From NCBI RefSeq assembly GCF_030369675.1, contig NZ_CP128477.1:3428501-3492500 (forward strand): 64,000 bases of DNA, in the 5' to 3' direction. A model generated the notes under the pieces. It was not told the origin of the DNA. It saw only the letters and a program-made list of their open reading frames with translations, and made no database searches. Origin of the DNA: Peteryoungia algae (lineage in GTDB: Bacteria; Pseudomonadota; Alphaproteobacteria; Rhizobiales; Rhizobiaceae). The position numbers and the translations under genes are program-made. This document shows positions 38,583-48,857 of this stretch, one piece after another (within the stretch, counting starts at the first letter, position 1; the number at the start of each line of letters is the position of its first letter).

Positions 38583-39554
38583 TCAACGCTCCTTGGAATA
38601 GGCCACGCCACCAGCCTTCGGCGGATTGGCAGAGCCGATGAAGCCTGCAAGCAGAATACAGGTGAGGATGTAGGGCAGCGCCTGGAAGAGCTGGACCGGC
38701 ACTTCGCCGATGACCGGGATCTCCTTGCCCTGCATGAAGTTTGCAAGCGCATCGAGGAAGCCGAACAGCAGGCAGGCGAACATGACGGGCACCGGCTTCC
38801 ACTTGGCAAAGATGAGGGCCGCGAGCGCGATGAAGCCCTTGCCTGCCGACATGTCCTTGATGAAGGCTGCCGACTGGGCGATCGCAAGATAGGTGCCGGC
38901 AATTCCGCAGAGAAGGCCGGCCATCAGAACGGCCCGGTAGCGCAGGAAGGTGACGGAAATGCCGGCCGTATCGACGGCACCCGGGTTTTCACCGACGGCG
39001 CGAAGGCGCAGGCCGAAGCGCGTGCGATAGAGCACCCACCAGGAGATCGGTACTGCCAGGAAGGCGATGTAGGTGAGGATATTGTTGCCCGAGATGACGT
39101 TCGAATAGAGCGGCCCGACAAAGGGCACGTCGCGCATCACGTCGGCACCCGGCAGGATGATCGGTGAAAAGCGGGCGTCACCCGAAATCTGCGGGGTGCG
39201 GCCACCCTGGCCGAACCAGGCCTGCCCAAGCACGACGGTGAGGCCTGCTGCGACGAAGTTGAGCGCCACGCCGGAAACAATCTGGTTGCCGCGATTGGTG
39301 ATCGAGGCAAAGCCGTGGATCAGCGAGAAGACGAGCGATATGGCAATACCGGAGAACAGGCCGAGCCAGGCCGAACCGGTGAGATAGGCAACGCAGGCCG
39401 CCGCGAAGGCCGCCGCCAGCATCTTGCCCTCGAGCCCGATGTCGAAGACGCCGGCCCGTTCGGAATAGAGGCCGGCGAGCGCAGCCAGGATCAGCGGGAT
39501 CGACAGACGGATCGTCGAGCCGAGGATGCTGATGAGCATGTCGAATGATTCCAT
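38583..39554 (-). CDS. Nucleoside ABC transporter permease (NupC/YufQ type)
   Basis: The 323-residue polytopic permease belongs to the BPD_transp_2 (branched amino acid/sugar) family, with about eight to nine helices. It contains the motif RAGVFDIGLEGKMLAAAF near residues 33-50, common to permeases in BMP-type nucleoside importers. It pairs with the permease gene 10 bp upstream. Confidence 0.9.
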   Translation of the reverse strand: MESFDMLISILGSTIRLSIPLILAALAGLYSERAGVFDIGLEGKMLAAAFAAACVAYLTGSAWLGLFSGIAISLVFSLIHGFASITNRGNQIVSGVALNFVAAGLTVVLGQAWFGQGGRTPQISGDARFSPIILPGADVMRDVPFVGPLYSNVISGNNILTYIAFLAVPISWWVLYRTRFGLRLRAVGENPGAVDTAGISVTFLRYRAVLMAGLLCGIAGTYLAIAQSAAFIKDMSAGKGFIALAALIFAKWKPVPVMFACLLFGFLDALANFMQGKEIPVIGEVPVQLFQALPYILTCILLAGFIGSANPPKAGGVAYSKER

Positions 39555-39564
39555 GGTCGCGTCC

Positions 39565-40668
39565 TCAGGCCTTTGTCAGTGTCTGGTAGATGCGCACGAT
39601 CATCGGACGGCACATGAATTCGAGTGCGCCGGCAAACAGGATCACCAGACCCTGGATGACCACGATCATCTCGCGGGTGATGTTGGGCATATCGAACGAA
39701 AGCCAGGCTCCGCCCTGGTAGAGAATGCCAAACAGGATGGCAGCAAGCACGATGCCGAGCGGATGGTTGCGTCCCATCAGCGAGACTGCAATGCCGACGA
39801 AACCGGCGCCCGCCACAAATTCCACCTGCAGGCGGGCCGAGGCCCCGAGCACAGGGTTGAGCGCCATCATGCCGGCGAGACCACCCGAGATCAACATGGT
39901 GATGATAACGATCTTCACATAGGGGATGCCGGCATAGGCGGCGGCCGACCGGCTGATTCCGAGTGTACGCATCTCGTAGCCGAGTTTGGTGCGCCAGATC
40001 AGCACCCAGACCAGAACGCACATCACGAGTGCGATCAGGAACGACACGTTGAACGGTGCAGGCCCGAGCTTGCCACCGAACATGGCGATCAGCCAATCGA
40101 GCTTTGGCAACTGGCCACCCTCGAGGAAGGTGCGGGTCTCGGGCGCCATCTTGCCAGGAACGATCAGCACGTTGACCAGCAGGTAAACCATCAGCGCTGC
40201 GCCGATGAAATTGAACATGATGGTCGTGATGACGATATGGCTTCCACGTTTGGCCTGCAGCCAGGCCGGGATCAGCGCCCAGGCCGCGCCGAAAAGGGCG
40301 GCTGCCATGATCGCGAACGGCATGGTGACATACCACGGGACGTACTGGTCGAGTGCCAGAGCGGCAAGCGCCGCCCCCAGGCCGCCGAGATAGGCCTGGC
40401 CTTCGGAGCCGATGTTGAACAGGCCGGCATGATAGGCAACCGCGACGGAGAGCCCGGTGAAGATGAAGTTCGTCGCATAGAACAGGGTGAAGCCAATGCC
40501 TTCGCCGCTGCCAAGTGCGCCTTCCAGCATCAGCTTGAGCGCCTCCCAGGGGTTCTCGCCGATGATCCACACCACCAGGCCCGACACCAGGAAGGCGAGC
40601 GTGAGGTTGATCAGCGGCAGCAGCGCATAATTGATCCAGTTCGGAAGGGGTACGGATGCAGTGCTCAT
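39565..40668 (-). CDS. Nucleoside ABC transporter permease (NupB/YufP type)
   Basis: The 367-residue permease has about ten helices and the YHAGLFNIGSEGQAYLGGL motif near residue 75-95 that corresponds to the one in its partner. The ATG at 40668 has GAGGA five to six bases upstream and is preferred over a start six codons earlier. It is seven bp downstream of the ATPase gene. Confidence 0.9.
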   Translation of the reverse strand: MSTASVPLPNWINYALLPLINLTLAFLVSGLVVWIIGENPWEALKLMLEGALGSGEGIGFTLFYATNFIFTGLSVAVAYHAGLFNIGSEGQAYLGGLGAALAALALDQYVPWYVTMPFAIMAAALFGAAWALIPAWLQAKRGSHIVITTIMFNFIGAALMVYLLVNVLIVPGKMAPETRTFLEGGQLPKLDWLIAMFGGKLGPAPFNVSFLIALVMCVLVWVLIWRTKLGYEMRTLGISRSAAAYAGIPYVKIVIITMLISGGLAGMMALNPVLGASARLQVEFVAGAGFVGIAVSLMGRNHPLGIVLAAILFGILYQGGAWLSFDMPNITREMIVVIQGLVILFAGALEFMCRPMIVRIYQTLTKA

Positions 40669-40675
40669 CAAATCC

Positions 40676-42196
<1,521 letters not shown>

Positions 42197-42220
42197 TCCG
42201 GTCCCCCAGACATACAATAA

Positions 42221-42254
42221 GGGCGCAAGACGACACTGGAGCCGTCCTGCGCCC
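42221..42254 (-). promoter_or_regulatory. Intercistronic hairpin between bmpA and the ATPase gene
   Basis: On the minus-strand RNA, positions 42254-42244 pair with 42231-42221 over 11 bp (one G-U), enclosing a 12-base loop and followed by TTATTG. It probably attenuates transcription or protects the bmpA message, giving more binding protein than membrane components. Confidence 0.6.
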
Positions 42255-42264
42255 GGATTTCAGA

Positions 42265-43257
42265 TCACTTCGGGCAGGAATTGTCCGACATGTAGTCATG
42301 GACCTTGATGGTGCCCGCAGCGATGTCGGCCTTGGCCTTCTCGACGGCAGCCTTCATCTCTTCGGTGATCAGCTTGGCATTGTTGTCGTCCAGGGCATAG
42401 GCGACACCCTCCTGAGCAACGCCGAGAACCTGCAGGCCAGGCGTGAACTTGTCGTTCTTCGAGTCCGCGTAGGCGTTGTAGACGGCGAGGTCGACGCGCT
42501 TGACCATGGAGGTCAGAACCGAACCCGGGTGCAGGTGGTTCTGGTTGGAGTCGACGCCGATCGACAGCTTGCCGTTGTCGGCAGCCGTCTGCAGCACACC
42601 GAGACCGGTGGCGCCGGCTGCCGCGTAGACGACATCTGCGCCCTGGTCGATCTGGTTCTTGGTGAGCTCACCGCCGCGAACCGGGTCGTTCCAGGCAGCG
42701 CCCGTCGTGCCGGTCATGTTCTGGAAGACCTGGATGTCGGCCTTGGCCGCACGTGCGCCCTGCTCGTAGCCGCAGGCGAACTTGCGGATCAGCGGGATGT
42801 CCATGCCGCCGACGAAGCCGACCTTGCCGGTGGTCGATGCCATGCCGGCGAGCAGGCCAACGAGATACGAACCTTCTTCTTCCTTGTAGACGACCGAGCG
42901 GACATTCGGCTTGTCGACGACCGAGTCGACGATCACGAACTGCGTGTCCGGGAATTCGGCGGAGACCTTTTCGACGGCCGAGGTCCAGGCGAAGGAAACG
43001 GCGACGATCGGGTTGAAGCCGCGCGAAGCGAAGTTGCGGATCGCCTGTTCGCCCTGCGTGTCGCTGGTCGGCTCGAAATCGCGGTAGTCGACGCCGGTTT
43101 CGGCCTTGAACTTCTCGGCGCCACCGTAGGCGGCTTCGTTGAAGGATTTGTCGAACTTGCCGCCCGTGCCGTAGACCAGCGCCGGCTTGACATCGGCCGC
43201 AAGCGCGGTCGCCGACATCGCGGCCAAGGCAAAGAGACTGAGGAGGGTTTTCTTCAT
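42265..43257 (-). CDS. bmpA: BMP family nucleoside-binding protein
   Basis: This 330-residue periplasmic protein (signal peptide MKKTLLSLFALAAMSATALA) belongs to the BMP/PnrA-like family of purine nucleoside binders. It has LVYGTGGKFDKSFNEAAYGG at the mature N-terminus and GSYLVGLLAGMAS, GFVGGMDIPLI and YAAAGATGLGVL later. First in the operon, it delivers nucleosides to the permease pair. The operon contents (cdd, punA, deoC, deoA) support nucleosides as substrate. Confidence 0.93.
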   Translation of the reverse strand: MKKTLLSLFALAAMSATALAADVKPALVYGTGGKFDKSFNEAAYGGAEKFKAETGVDYRDFEPTSDTQGEQAIRNFASRGFNPIVAVSFAWTSAVEKVSAEFPDTQFVIVDSVVDKPNVRSVVYKEEEGSYLVGLLAGMASTTGKVGFVGGMDIPLIRKFACGYEQGARAAKADIQVFQNMTGTTGAAWNDPVRGGELTKNQIDQGADVVYAAAGATGLGVLQTAADNGKLSIGVDSNQNHLHPGSVLTSMVKRVDLAVYNAYADSKNDKFTPGLQVLGVAQEGVAYALDDNNAKLITEEMKAAVEKAKADIAAGTIKVHDYMSDNSCPK

Positions 43258-43385
43258 AATGCAGCCCTGTTGTTGCTATTGATCTTGTTGGGTCCTCCCG
43301 CAAGCCTTTCCTGAAGAGAAAGACATGTCTGCGGAACCGCCGCCCCCTGTCTCGGAGGTCTTGGCTGGCGATCATCCTTGCATGG

Positions 43386-43471
43386 CTGGTATGAAAATTC
43401 ACCAGATTTTTTTCATCTGGTAAAAATTCACAAGTCTGCTGATTTTTCAGTGCCCGGCGCTGAAAAATCAG
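43386..43471. promoter_or_regulatory. Inverted repeats upstream of the nucleoside operon
   Basis: Two symmetric elements lie 130-215 bp before bmpA. ACCAGAT (43401-43407) mirrors ATCTGGT (43415-43421), with AAAATTCAC repeated on either side (43394 and 43424). CTGATTTTTCAG (43439-43450) mirrors 43460-43471 perfectly across nine bases. The rest of 43258-43513 shows nothing recognisable. These are likely repressor sites for the operon; alternatively the second is an msrA 3' hairpin, though it lacks a T-run. Confidence 0.5.
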
Positions 43472-43513
43472 TCAGATCAATGTGATTTCTGCTGCCCCAT
43501 TGGGCATTTGCCC

Positions 43514-44173
43514 TCAGGCCGCAGGTGTGATCGGGCAGGAGACACCCGTCCCGCGCAACCCACAATAGCCGTTCGGGTTCTTCGCCAGATACTGCTGGTG
43601 ATAGTCTTCCGCATAATAGAATGGGCCAGCCTGGGCGATCTCCGTCGTCACCCGGCTGTTGCGACCGGCCGTGACCAGCGCATCCTGGAACCGGTCGCGC
43701 ACGGCGACGGCAACCGCCATGTCCTCCTCGTCCTCCACATAGATGGCCGAGCGATAGGTGGTGCCGATATCATTTCCCTGACGCATGCCCTGAGTCGGAT
43801 CATGGGCTTCGAAGAAGATCTTGAGCAGGCCCTCCAGCGAAATTGTCGCGGGATCATAGACCACCTTGACCACCTCGGTATGGCCGGTAAGGCCGGTGAC
43901 GGTTTCCTGATAGGTCGGATTGGGCGTGATCCCGCCCTGATATCCGGCGACCGTCAGGTGCACGCCGGGCGTCTGCCAGAGCAGACGTTCGGCACCCCAG
44001 AAACAACCCATGCCAAGATAGATGGTCTTCATGCCGTCAGGCGTGGGGCCCTTGAGCGGAAGGCCGGAGATGAAATGCGTGGACGCCGTCGGGATCGGCT
44101 CGGAGCGGCCGGGAAGGGCGTTTTCTGCCGTGGGCATGACAGTCTTCTTGTTGAACATGTCGATCAGGAACAT
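43514..44173 (-). CDS. msrA: Peptide methionine sulfoxide reductase A
   Basis: MsrA repairs methionine-S-sulfoxide in proteins. The 219-residue protein has the catalytic GCFWGAE with Cys57 and the resolving cysteines in [14 protein letters not shown]. It is the long E. coli-type form with about 50 residues before the catalytic motif. AGGAGG lies six bases before the ATG at 44173; a second ATG five codons in is less well placed. Confidence 0.96.
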   Translation of the reverse strand: MFLIDMFNKKTVMPTAENALPGRSEPIPTASTHFISGLPLKGPTPDGMKTIYLGMGCFWGAERLLWQTPGVHLTVAGYQGGITPNPTYQETVTGLTGHTEVVKVVYDPATISLEGLLKIFFEAHDPTQGMRQGNDIGTTYRSAIYVEDEEDMAVAVAVRDRFQDALVTAGRNSRVTTEIAQAGPFYYAEDYHQQYLAKNPNGYCGLRGTGVSCPITPAA

Positions 44174-44365
44174 CTGCTACCTCCTGGGCCGCATGTCGGC
44201 CCGCTACTTCTCATTTTATGCAGTTAAGCCCGAAGGCGAATTGTCGAATGCGGCATTATTTGCAGTTCCGGCCAATGGGTCGTTGGTCGCAGGCCGTGGC
44301 TGAAACGGACACAGCGCGGTTCTTGCTGCTGCATGACCCGACCCTTCAAGGCGGTCTCCATCAAA

Positions 44366-44689
44366 TCAGGCGGCGAAACGCCCGGCGGCAGACGGTTTCT
44401 TGTAGCCGATCACCCAGAATGCCAGCGCCAGAACGAGACAGGCGGCGAAAGCCGGTTGCGGCAGAACCACATCGCGCAGCGCAAGCCAGGCACCATCGCC
44501 GAACCGTTGCTCGACCATGCCTTCGAGCGCCATGAGCGAGCCCGGATGTGCGTCGATCCAGGCCTCCGAGAGAGGGGTAATGATGACCTGCGACGCCGAT
44601 ACCGACGCGATCGAATCCACGACGCCGAACACAACGCCGACGCAAAGCGCAAGCAAACTCAAGATCCTGAACAGGAATCGCACGATCAA
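44366..44689 (-). CDS. Hypothetical small membrane protein
   Basis: This 107-residue protein has an N-terminal helix (FRILSLLALCVGVVFGVVDSI, about 7-27). A middle domain of about 45 residues follows (PLSEAWIDAHPGSLMALEGM), then a second helix (PAFAACLVLALAFWVIGY, about 78-96) and a basic end. Both termini are likely cytoplasmic. I do not recognise a family or role. It precedes tRNA-Ser on the opposite strand. The 190 bp between it and msrA show nothing notable. Confidence 0.75.
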   Translation of the reverse strand: MIVRFLFRILSLLALCVGVVFGVVDSIASVSASQVIITPLSEAWIDAHPGSLMALEGMVEQRFGDGAWLALRDVVLPQPAFAACLVLALAFWVIGYKKPSAAGRFAA

Positions 44690-44786
44690 TGTCTCCGGCT
44701 GAGGCCCGGCACGGCCTCCAACCCGCCGCGCTCGGCCTTATAGATAGGGAATTGTCGGCTGATGTCAAAATTCTGATAGATTTCGG

Positions 44787-44814
44787 TTGATCCGCCGGAA
44801 TTCCTCGGTATATA
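44787..44814 (+). promoter_or_regulatory. Promoter of tRNA-Ser
   Basis: TTGATC (44787-44792), a 16-bp spacer and TATATA (44809-44814) form a housekeeping-type promoter. It predicts a start near 44822, 37 bp before the mature tRNA. Confidence 0.55.
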
Positions 44815-44858
44815 TCGCGCCCGACCAACCGCGGTGATTTTCCCCCCGCGATCCCCCT

Positions 44859-44948
44859 GGACAGGTGGCCGAGTGGTTTAAGGCGCACGCCTGGAACGCG
44901 TGTGTGCGTGAAAGCGTACCGTGGGTTCGAATCCCACCCTGTCCGCCA
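44859..44948 (+). tRNA. tRNA-Ser (GGA anticodon)
   Basis: The acceptor stem GGACAGG (44859-44865) pairs with CCTGTCC (44938-44944), with discriminator G and encoded CCA (44946-44948). The anticodon loop 44891-44897 (CTGGAAC) gives GGA, for TCC/TCT codons. A long variable arm, as expected for tRNA-Ser, precedes the T-loop GGTTCGAATCC. Total length is 90 nt. Confidence 0.97.
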
Positions 44949-45447
44949 TACAATTCAGAAAAAGCTGTTTTTGCAGATTGCGCTGAGCGAGCCGTTTAGC
45001 CGCTGTTCGCAATCCCCGCACGGATACGGAAACCATCGCTCTGCCATTCGCGGCCGATGAGTGTCGATCTTGATCGCCAGCAGCGGAGCGGAGACCCGCA
45101 GTCATGGCCTTCTCCACAATCAATTGGCGGACCTGGCAAAAAATAGCCGGGGAACAGGATTTGCACCACGGGGGAGATTGCGCCCGTTGGAGCAGCAAGG
45201 GCACGCCCACGGCGTTGCCGCCGATCTCACCAGCATCGGAACAGTTCTATTGTCATATTCTCGACCGGAAGCCATGCCATCTCCCTCCCATTGCCAGGAA
45301 TTGACGCATCCTGCGCGGTCGGCACACCGCTCCGGCCCGAAGCAGAGCCGTGTGCGTGACGTCCACGCATTCGCTTCGATTGCAGCGATACCTTCCCCCT
45401 GCTAGCGTCAGTTTCGGCGATCGCGCCGGATTGTGGAGAATGAACCA
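44949..45447. other. 499-bp region without a supported gene
   Basis: I see no gene here. Short frames (for example 45104-45304) lack family features or a ribosome site. A 7-bp hairpin (GATTGCG 44976-44982 with 45008-45014) follows the tRNA. There is no copy of the tRNA 3' end and no integrase, so it is not an obvious integration site. The promoter of the following regulator must lie near the right end. Confidence 0.5.
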
Positions 45448-46434
45448 ATGTCGGTTGAAGAGGGAACAAAAAAGCCGCGGCTGAAGATCGGCTTCGTGCT
45501 GTCACGGTCCTTCACGCTCTCCGCCTTTGCGCTCTTCATCGATACCATCCGGCTTGCCAGCGACCAGTATGATCGTTCCGGCCGCGTGCTCGCCGATTGG
45601 CAGGTCATCGGCAGCACGCGCCACCTCATCACCTCCAGCTGCGGGGTGCAGGTCGCGCCCACCAGCGATTTCGTTGATCCCAGCCGCTTCGACTATATCG
45701 TCGTGGTCGGCGGCCTGCTCGGCCGTCAGCCGGCCGTGGACGATCAGACCATCGCCTTCCTGAGGAAGGCCGAGGCGCAGAAAGTCCCGCTGATCGGGCT
45801 TTGCACCGGCACCTTCATCCTCGCCGAAGCCGGATTGATGAAGAACCACCAGACCTGTGTCAGCTGGCTGCATTATCAGGAGTTCCGCGATCGATTCCCC
45901 GATCACGAGGTGCGCTCCGACCGCCTGTTCAATCTCGACCGCCGCCGTGGCTCCTGTGCCGGTGGCAGCAGTTCCGCCGATCTCGCCGCCTTCATCGTCC
46001 GGCAGTATCTCGGCCACGACGCCGAGCGAAATGCGCTGGAAGTGCTGCAGATCGAAAAGGCCCGCACGAACAAGGACATCCAGGTCCGCAGGCCATTGAC
46101 CATCGACTGCGACGATCCAAGACTGAAGGCGGTGCTGATCCTGATGGAACAGAGCCTGGAAAACGAGCTGACCATCGACCAGCTCGCGCGCTCCGTCGGC
46201 CTGTCGCGCCGCCAGCTGGAACGCCTCTTCGCCCAGAAGATCGATGTCTCCCCGGCCCGTATCTATACCAAGCTGCGCATGGAGCGTGCCAAGATGCTGG
46301 TCACCAAGACCAATGCTTCACTGATCGATATCGCGCTTCAGGTCGGCTTCCAGAACACGTCCCATTTTACCCGCGTCTTCAAGGGCACCTATGGCCGCAC
46401 GCCCGGCCAGATGCGCAGCCATCCCGCCGCCTGA
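45448..46434 (+). CDS. GlxA family transcriptional regulator (DJ-1/PfpI plus AraC)
   Basis: The 328-residue protein joins an N-terminal DJ-1/PfpI-like domain (about 12-185) to a C-terminal AraC-type double helix-turn-helix (about 225-325). The first domain holds LIGLCTGTFILAEAGLM, with the elbow Cys near residue 118. The DNA-binding part includes LTIDQLARSVGLSRRQLERL and IALQVGFQNTSHFTRVFKG. Relatives (GlxA, GbdR, CdhR) control amino-acid and quaternary-amine catabolism. The target here is unknown. The ATG at 45448 has GGAG nine bases upstream; a GTG at 45433 is the alternative. Confidence 0.9.
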   Translation: MSVEEGTKKPRLKIGFVLSRSFTLSAFALFIDTIRLASDQYDRSGRVLADWQVIGSTRHLITSSCGVQVAPTSDFVDPSRFDYIVVVGGLLGRQPAVDDQTIAFLRKAEAQKVPLIGLCTGTFILAEAGLMKNHQTCVSWLHYQEFRDRFPDHEVRSDRLFNLDRRRGSCAGGSSSADLAAFIVRQYLGHDAERNALEVLQIEKARTNKDIQVRRPLTIDCDDPRLKAVLILMEQSLENELTIDQLARSVGLSRRQLERLFAQKIDVSPARIYTKLRMERAKMLVTKTNASLIDIALQVGFQNTSHFTRVFKGTYGRTPGQMRSHPAA

Positions 46435-46572
46435 GCCGGGCGCTGTACGTTAAGAGGCGCCTGTTCCAGGTCGCCCTGTTTCGGCGTTTCCGCTCGCATC
46501 GAAACGGCGTTGCATCACCGCTTGTGAGCGGCCTGTCTGAATGCTAGTCAAGCGCGTCTGTCGGGGGATGGA

Positions 46573-46965
46573 ATGACGGAAACGGGCGTCCGGATGAGCT
46601 TTGACCGAGCGATACGCATGATCTGCGTCGTCGCGCTGGTCCTGCTCGGCCTCGCCCATCGACCGGTCTTGGCACCCGCACAGCAATTCTCCCCGGATGA
46701 AATTGCCACCCTGACCCTGCCGGATGGCAGCCTGCCCGAACTCTGTCTGCCGTCGGATGACGGCAGGGGGAAGACGCACGCCGCCGCCGCCGCTTGTGAA
46801 GCCTGCCGCATCTCGACCGCGGTTCTGCTCCCGTCGCCCGCCGATGCCGTCGGCACGCGTATGGCCATGGCCGCCACCGTCGTTCTGCCGCAGCCGGCAG
46901 AGGCGCATCACCGCCAGCTGTTCCCGCCCGATACCCATCCTCGCGCACCGCCTGTCACCGCCTGA
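46573..46965 (+). CDS. Secreted CxxC protein, possibly DUF2946-like
   Basis: This 130-residue protein has an N-terminal hydrophobic stretch (MICVVALVLLGLAHRPVLA, about 16-34) that could be a signal peptide or anchor. A short domain follows with LCLPSDDG and ACEACRIS, that is, three cysteines including a CxxC. The C-terminal half is Ala/Pro/His-rich. The pattern recalls DUF2946-type proteins found beside metal-related membrane genes, but the match is only by eye. It precedes a PepSY protein by 300 bp on the same strand. Confidence 0.6.
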   Translation: MTETGVRMSFDRAIRMICVVALVLLGLAHRPVLAPAQQFSPDEIATLTLPDGSLPELCLPSDDGRGKTHAAAAACEACRISTAVLLPSPADAVGTRMAMAATVVLPQPAEAHHRQLFPPDTHPRAPPVTA

Positions 46966-47265
46966 TCGAAGGTCATGGCCGGCGCATCCCTGCATCCGGC
47001 CGTCGTCGTCGTCAGGCCGGTGAGGTTGCAAGCCCTGCAACTCCGGTCGAAATCGGATGTCTGTCTTGCTGCAAATCCTCCCCGATCGCGGGCTGTCGCC
47101 TGATCTCCCCTTGCGTCTCCCGCCATCTGCAAATGCCCCCGCACCACGCCCTGACCGGCCTGCGGCGATCTCGTCGCCGCGTTCGCTCCGCAACAACTTT
47201 GGGGCATCGCGGCCGGCAATCGCCTGCTTTCCCACTCAACCCTCCTCAACCAGTCGAGACCCAGG
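46966..47265. other. 300-bp gap before the PepSY gene
   Basis: No gene, riboswitch or terminator can be supported. The stretch is GC-rich with C-rich patches, and a 70-codon open frame (47057-47269) has low-complexity composition. No Irr, RirA or Fur-like box was recognised. Confidence 0.4.
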
Positions 47266-48678
47266 ATGACCATCGTTTCCGATCTCTCCCCCGCCCAGGC
47301 GCACAGCGCCGCCGTGTCGCGCCGTTTCTACATCACCGCCTGGCGCTGGCATTTCTATGCCGGCCTCTATGTGGCCCCCTTCCTGCTGATGCTCGCCGTC
47401 ACCGGCCTCGTCATGCTCTGGACCGCCACGATCTTCGGCCGTGACGGAGAAAAGACCTTCGTCGTCACGCCCCGGTCGACGATGACCGGTGTGTCCGCCC
47501 AGGCCGAAGCCGCCATCCGCGAAATCCCTGGCCAGATCGTGCAGTACATCGCACCGCGACACCCCGACCAGGCCTCGCTCTTCCGGATCAATCAGGCAGA
47601 CGTCTCTTTCATGGTCGCCGTCGATCCCTACAAGGCGGAGACCCTCGGCTATTGGGAACGTCGCGACGGCCTTTATGATCTGGCCAGCACCATTCACGGT
47701 TCTCTCATGATCGGCGATCTGGGAGATCGACTGATCGAAATCGCCGCCGGCTTCGGCATCATGCTCGTCGTCACCGGCCTCTATCTGTGGTGGCCGCGCG
47801 ACGGTCGCAGCATCAGATCTATCCTCGTTCCGCAATTGTCGGCGAAGGGCCGGCCGCTGTGGAAATCACTGCATATGTCGATCGGCGTCTATGCCTCGCT
47901 CTTCCTGGTCGTCTTCCTCATTTCGGGTCTGACCTGGGCCGGCATCTGGGGCGAGAAGATGACCCAGGCCTGGAGCACGTTTCCGGCAGAGAAGTGGGAC
48001 AATGTCCCCCTTTCGGACAAAACCCATGCCAGCATGAACCATGGTGGCGTCAAGGAAGTCCCGTGGACGCTGGAGCAGACGCCGATGCCGGCCTCCGGCT
48101 CTGCGGCGGGCGTCACGGGCACGCCGGAAGGACAGCCCGTCTCGCTGGATGCCATCGTCGCGCTCGCTCGCAATCTCGGCTTCGACCAGCGGTTCCAGCT
48201 GGCTTTCCCGGGTGATGACACGGCAGTCTGGACGATTGCCCGCGACACGATGAGCAATGACAGTGCCAATCCGTTCATGGACCGCACCGTGCATGTCGAT
48301 CAGTATACCGGCCGCGTGCTCGCCGATGTCGGCTTCACTGACTACGGCCTCGCCGGCAAGGCCATGGCGGCGGGCATCGCCTTCCACGAAGGCGACCTGG
48401 GGCTCTGGAACCTCATCCTAGTGACGGTTCTTTGCCTGTCGATCGTCTTCCTGTCGGTCAGTGGCATCGTCATGTGGTGGAAGCGCCGCCCGAAGAATGC
48501 GGCCCGGTTGATGGCGCCCGTTGTCGTCGAGCCCGGTCCCCTCTGGAAGACCGGTGCCTTCGTCATGCTGGTGACGGCGCTGCTCTTCCCGCTCTCTGGC
48601 GCCGTTCTCATCACGGTTCTTCTGCTGGATCTCCTGGTGCTGCGCCACGTCAAGCCCCTGAAAAGGGCTCTGAACTGA
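47266..48678 (+). CDS. PepSY-associated membrane protein
   Basis: The 470-residue protein has four membrane helices in the PepSY_TM arrangement. One is near residues 28-50, with RWHFYAGLYVAPFLLMLAVTG. One or two are near 160-180 and 205-225, with a conserved His in the SLHMSIGVYASLFL region. The last is near 385-410 and there is a final hairpin. PepSY regions lie in the periplasmic loops. Relatives often lie next to siderophore or heme uptake genes and may act in ferric reduction; no TonB receptor is present here. The start codon has a poor ribosome site. Confidence 0.85.
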   Translation: MTIVSDLSPAQAHSAAVSRRFYITAWRWHFYAGLYVAPFLLMLAVTGLVMLWTATIFGRDGEKTFVVTPRSTMTGVSAQAEAAIREIPGQIVQYIAPRHPDQASLFRINQADVSFMVAVDPYKAETLGYWERRDGLYDLASTIHGSLMIGDLGDRLIEIAAGFGIMLVVTGLYLWWPRDGRSIRSILVPQLSAKGRPLWKSLHMSIGVYASLFLVVFLISGLTWAGIWGEKMTQAWSTFPAEKWDNVPLSDKTHASMNHGGVKEVPWTLEQTPMPASGSAAGVTGTPEGQPVSLDAIVALARNLGFDQRFQLAFPGDDTAVWTIARDTMSNDSANPFMDRTVHVDQYTGRVLADVGFTDYGLAGKAMAAGIAFHEGDLGLWNLILVTVLCLSIVFLSVSGIVMWWKRRPKNAARLMAPVVVEPGPLWKTGAFVMLVTALLFPLSGAVLITVLLLDLLVLRHVKPLKRALN

Positions 48679-48742
48679 TCGAACGCCGACGCCCGGAAAA
48701 CGGGACGTCGCATCACTCCGGCCATTTTTCCAAAAAAATATT

Positions 48743-48767
48743 GGAACAATGGAACTGCTCACGCATT
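48743..48767 (+). promoter_or_regulatory. EcfG/RpoE2-type promoter of asnO-ngg
   Basis: GGAAC (48743-48747), a 16-bp spacer and CATT (48764-48767) match the EcfG promoter with one -10 deviation. The predicted start near 48774 gives a leader of about 84 nt. This fits stress induction of an osmolyte pathway. Confidence 0.5.
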
Positions 48768-48857
48768 TGCATGGTAAGCGACGGTGTGCCGGCGATCGAC
48801 GATCGGCGTGCCGGCGCGCTTTTGTTTGGTCTTTCAACGGAGGTTTCAGCCCAGTTC

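Noticed and set aside
43258..43513. Purine riboswitch before the nucleoside operon
   Set aside because: The repeats are simple DNA palindromes. I see no purine-aptamer three-way junction or conserved loop sequence.
44765..44953. A 62-codon minus-strand frame with [16 protein letters not shown]
   Set aside because: It is the translation of the tRNA-Ser gene on the wrong strand, a well-known false ORF.
44859..45447. Integrative element at tRNA-Ser
   Set aside because: No integrase gene, no repeated tRNA 3' end and no change in gene content next to the tRNA.
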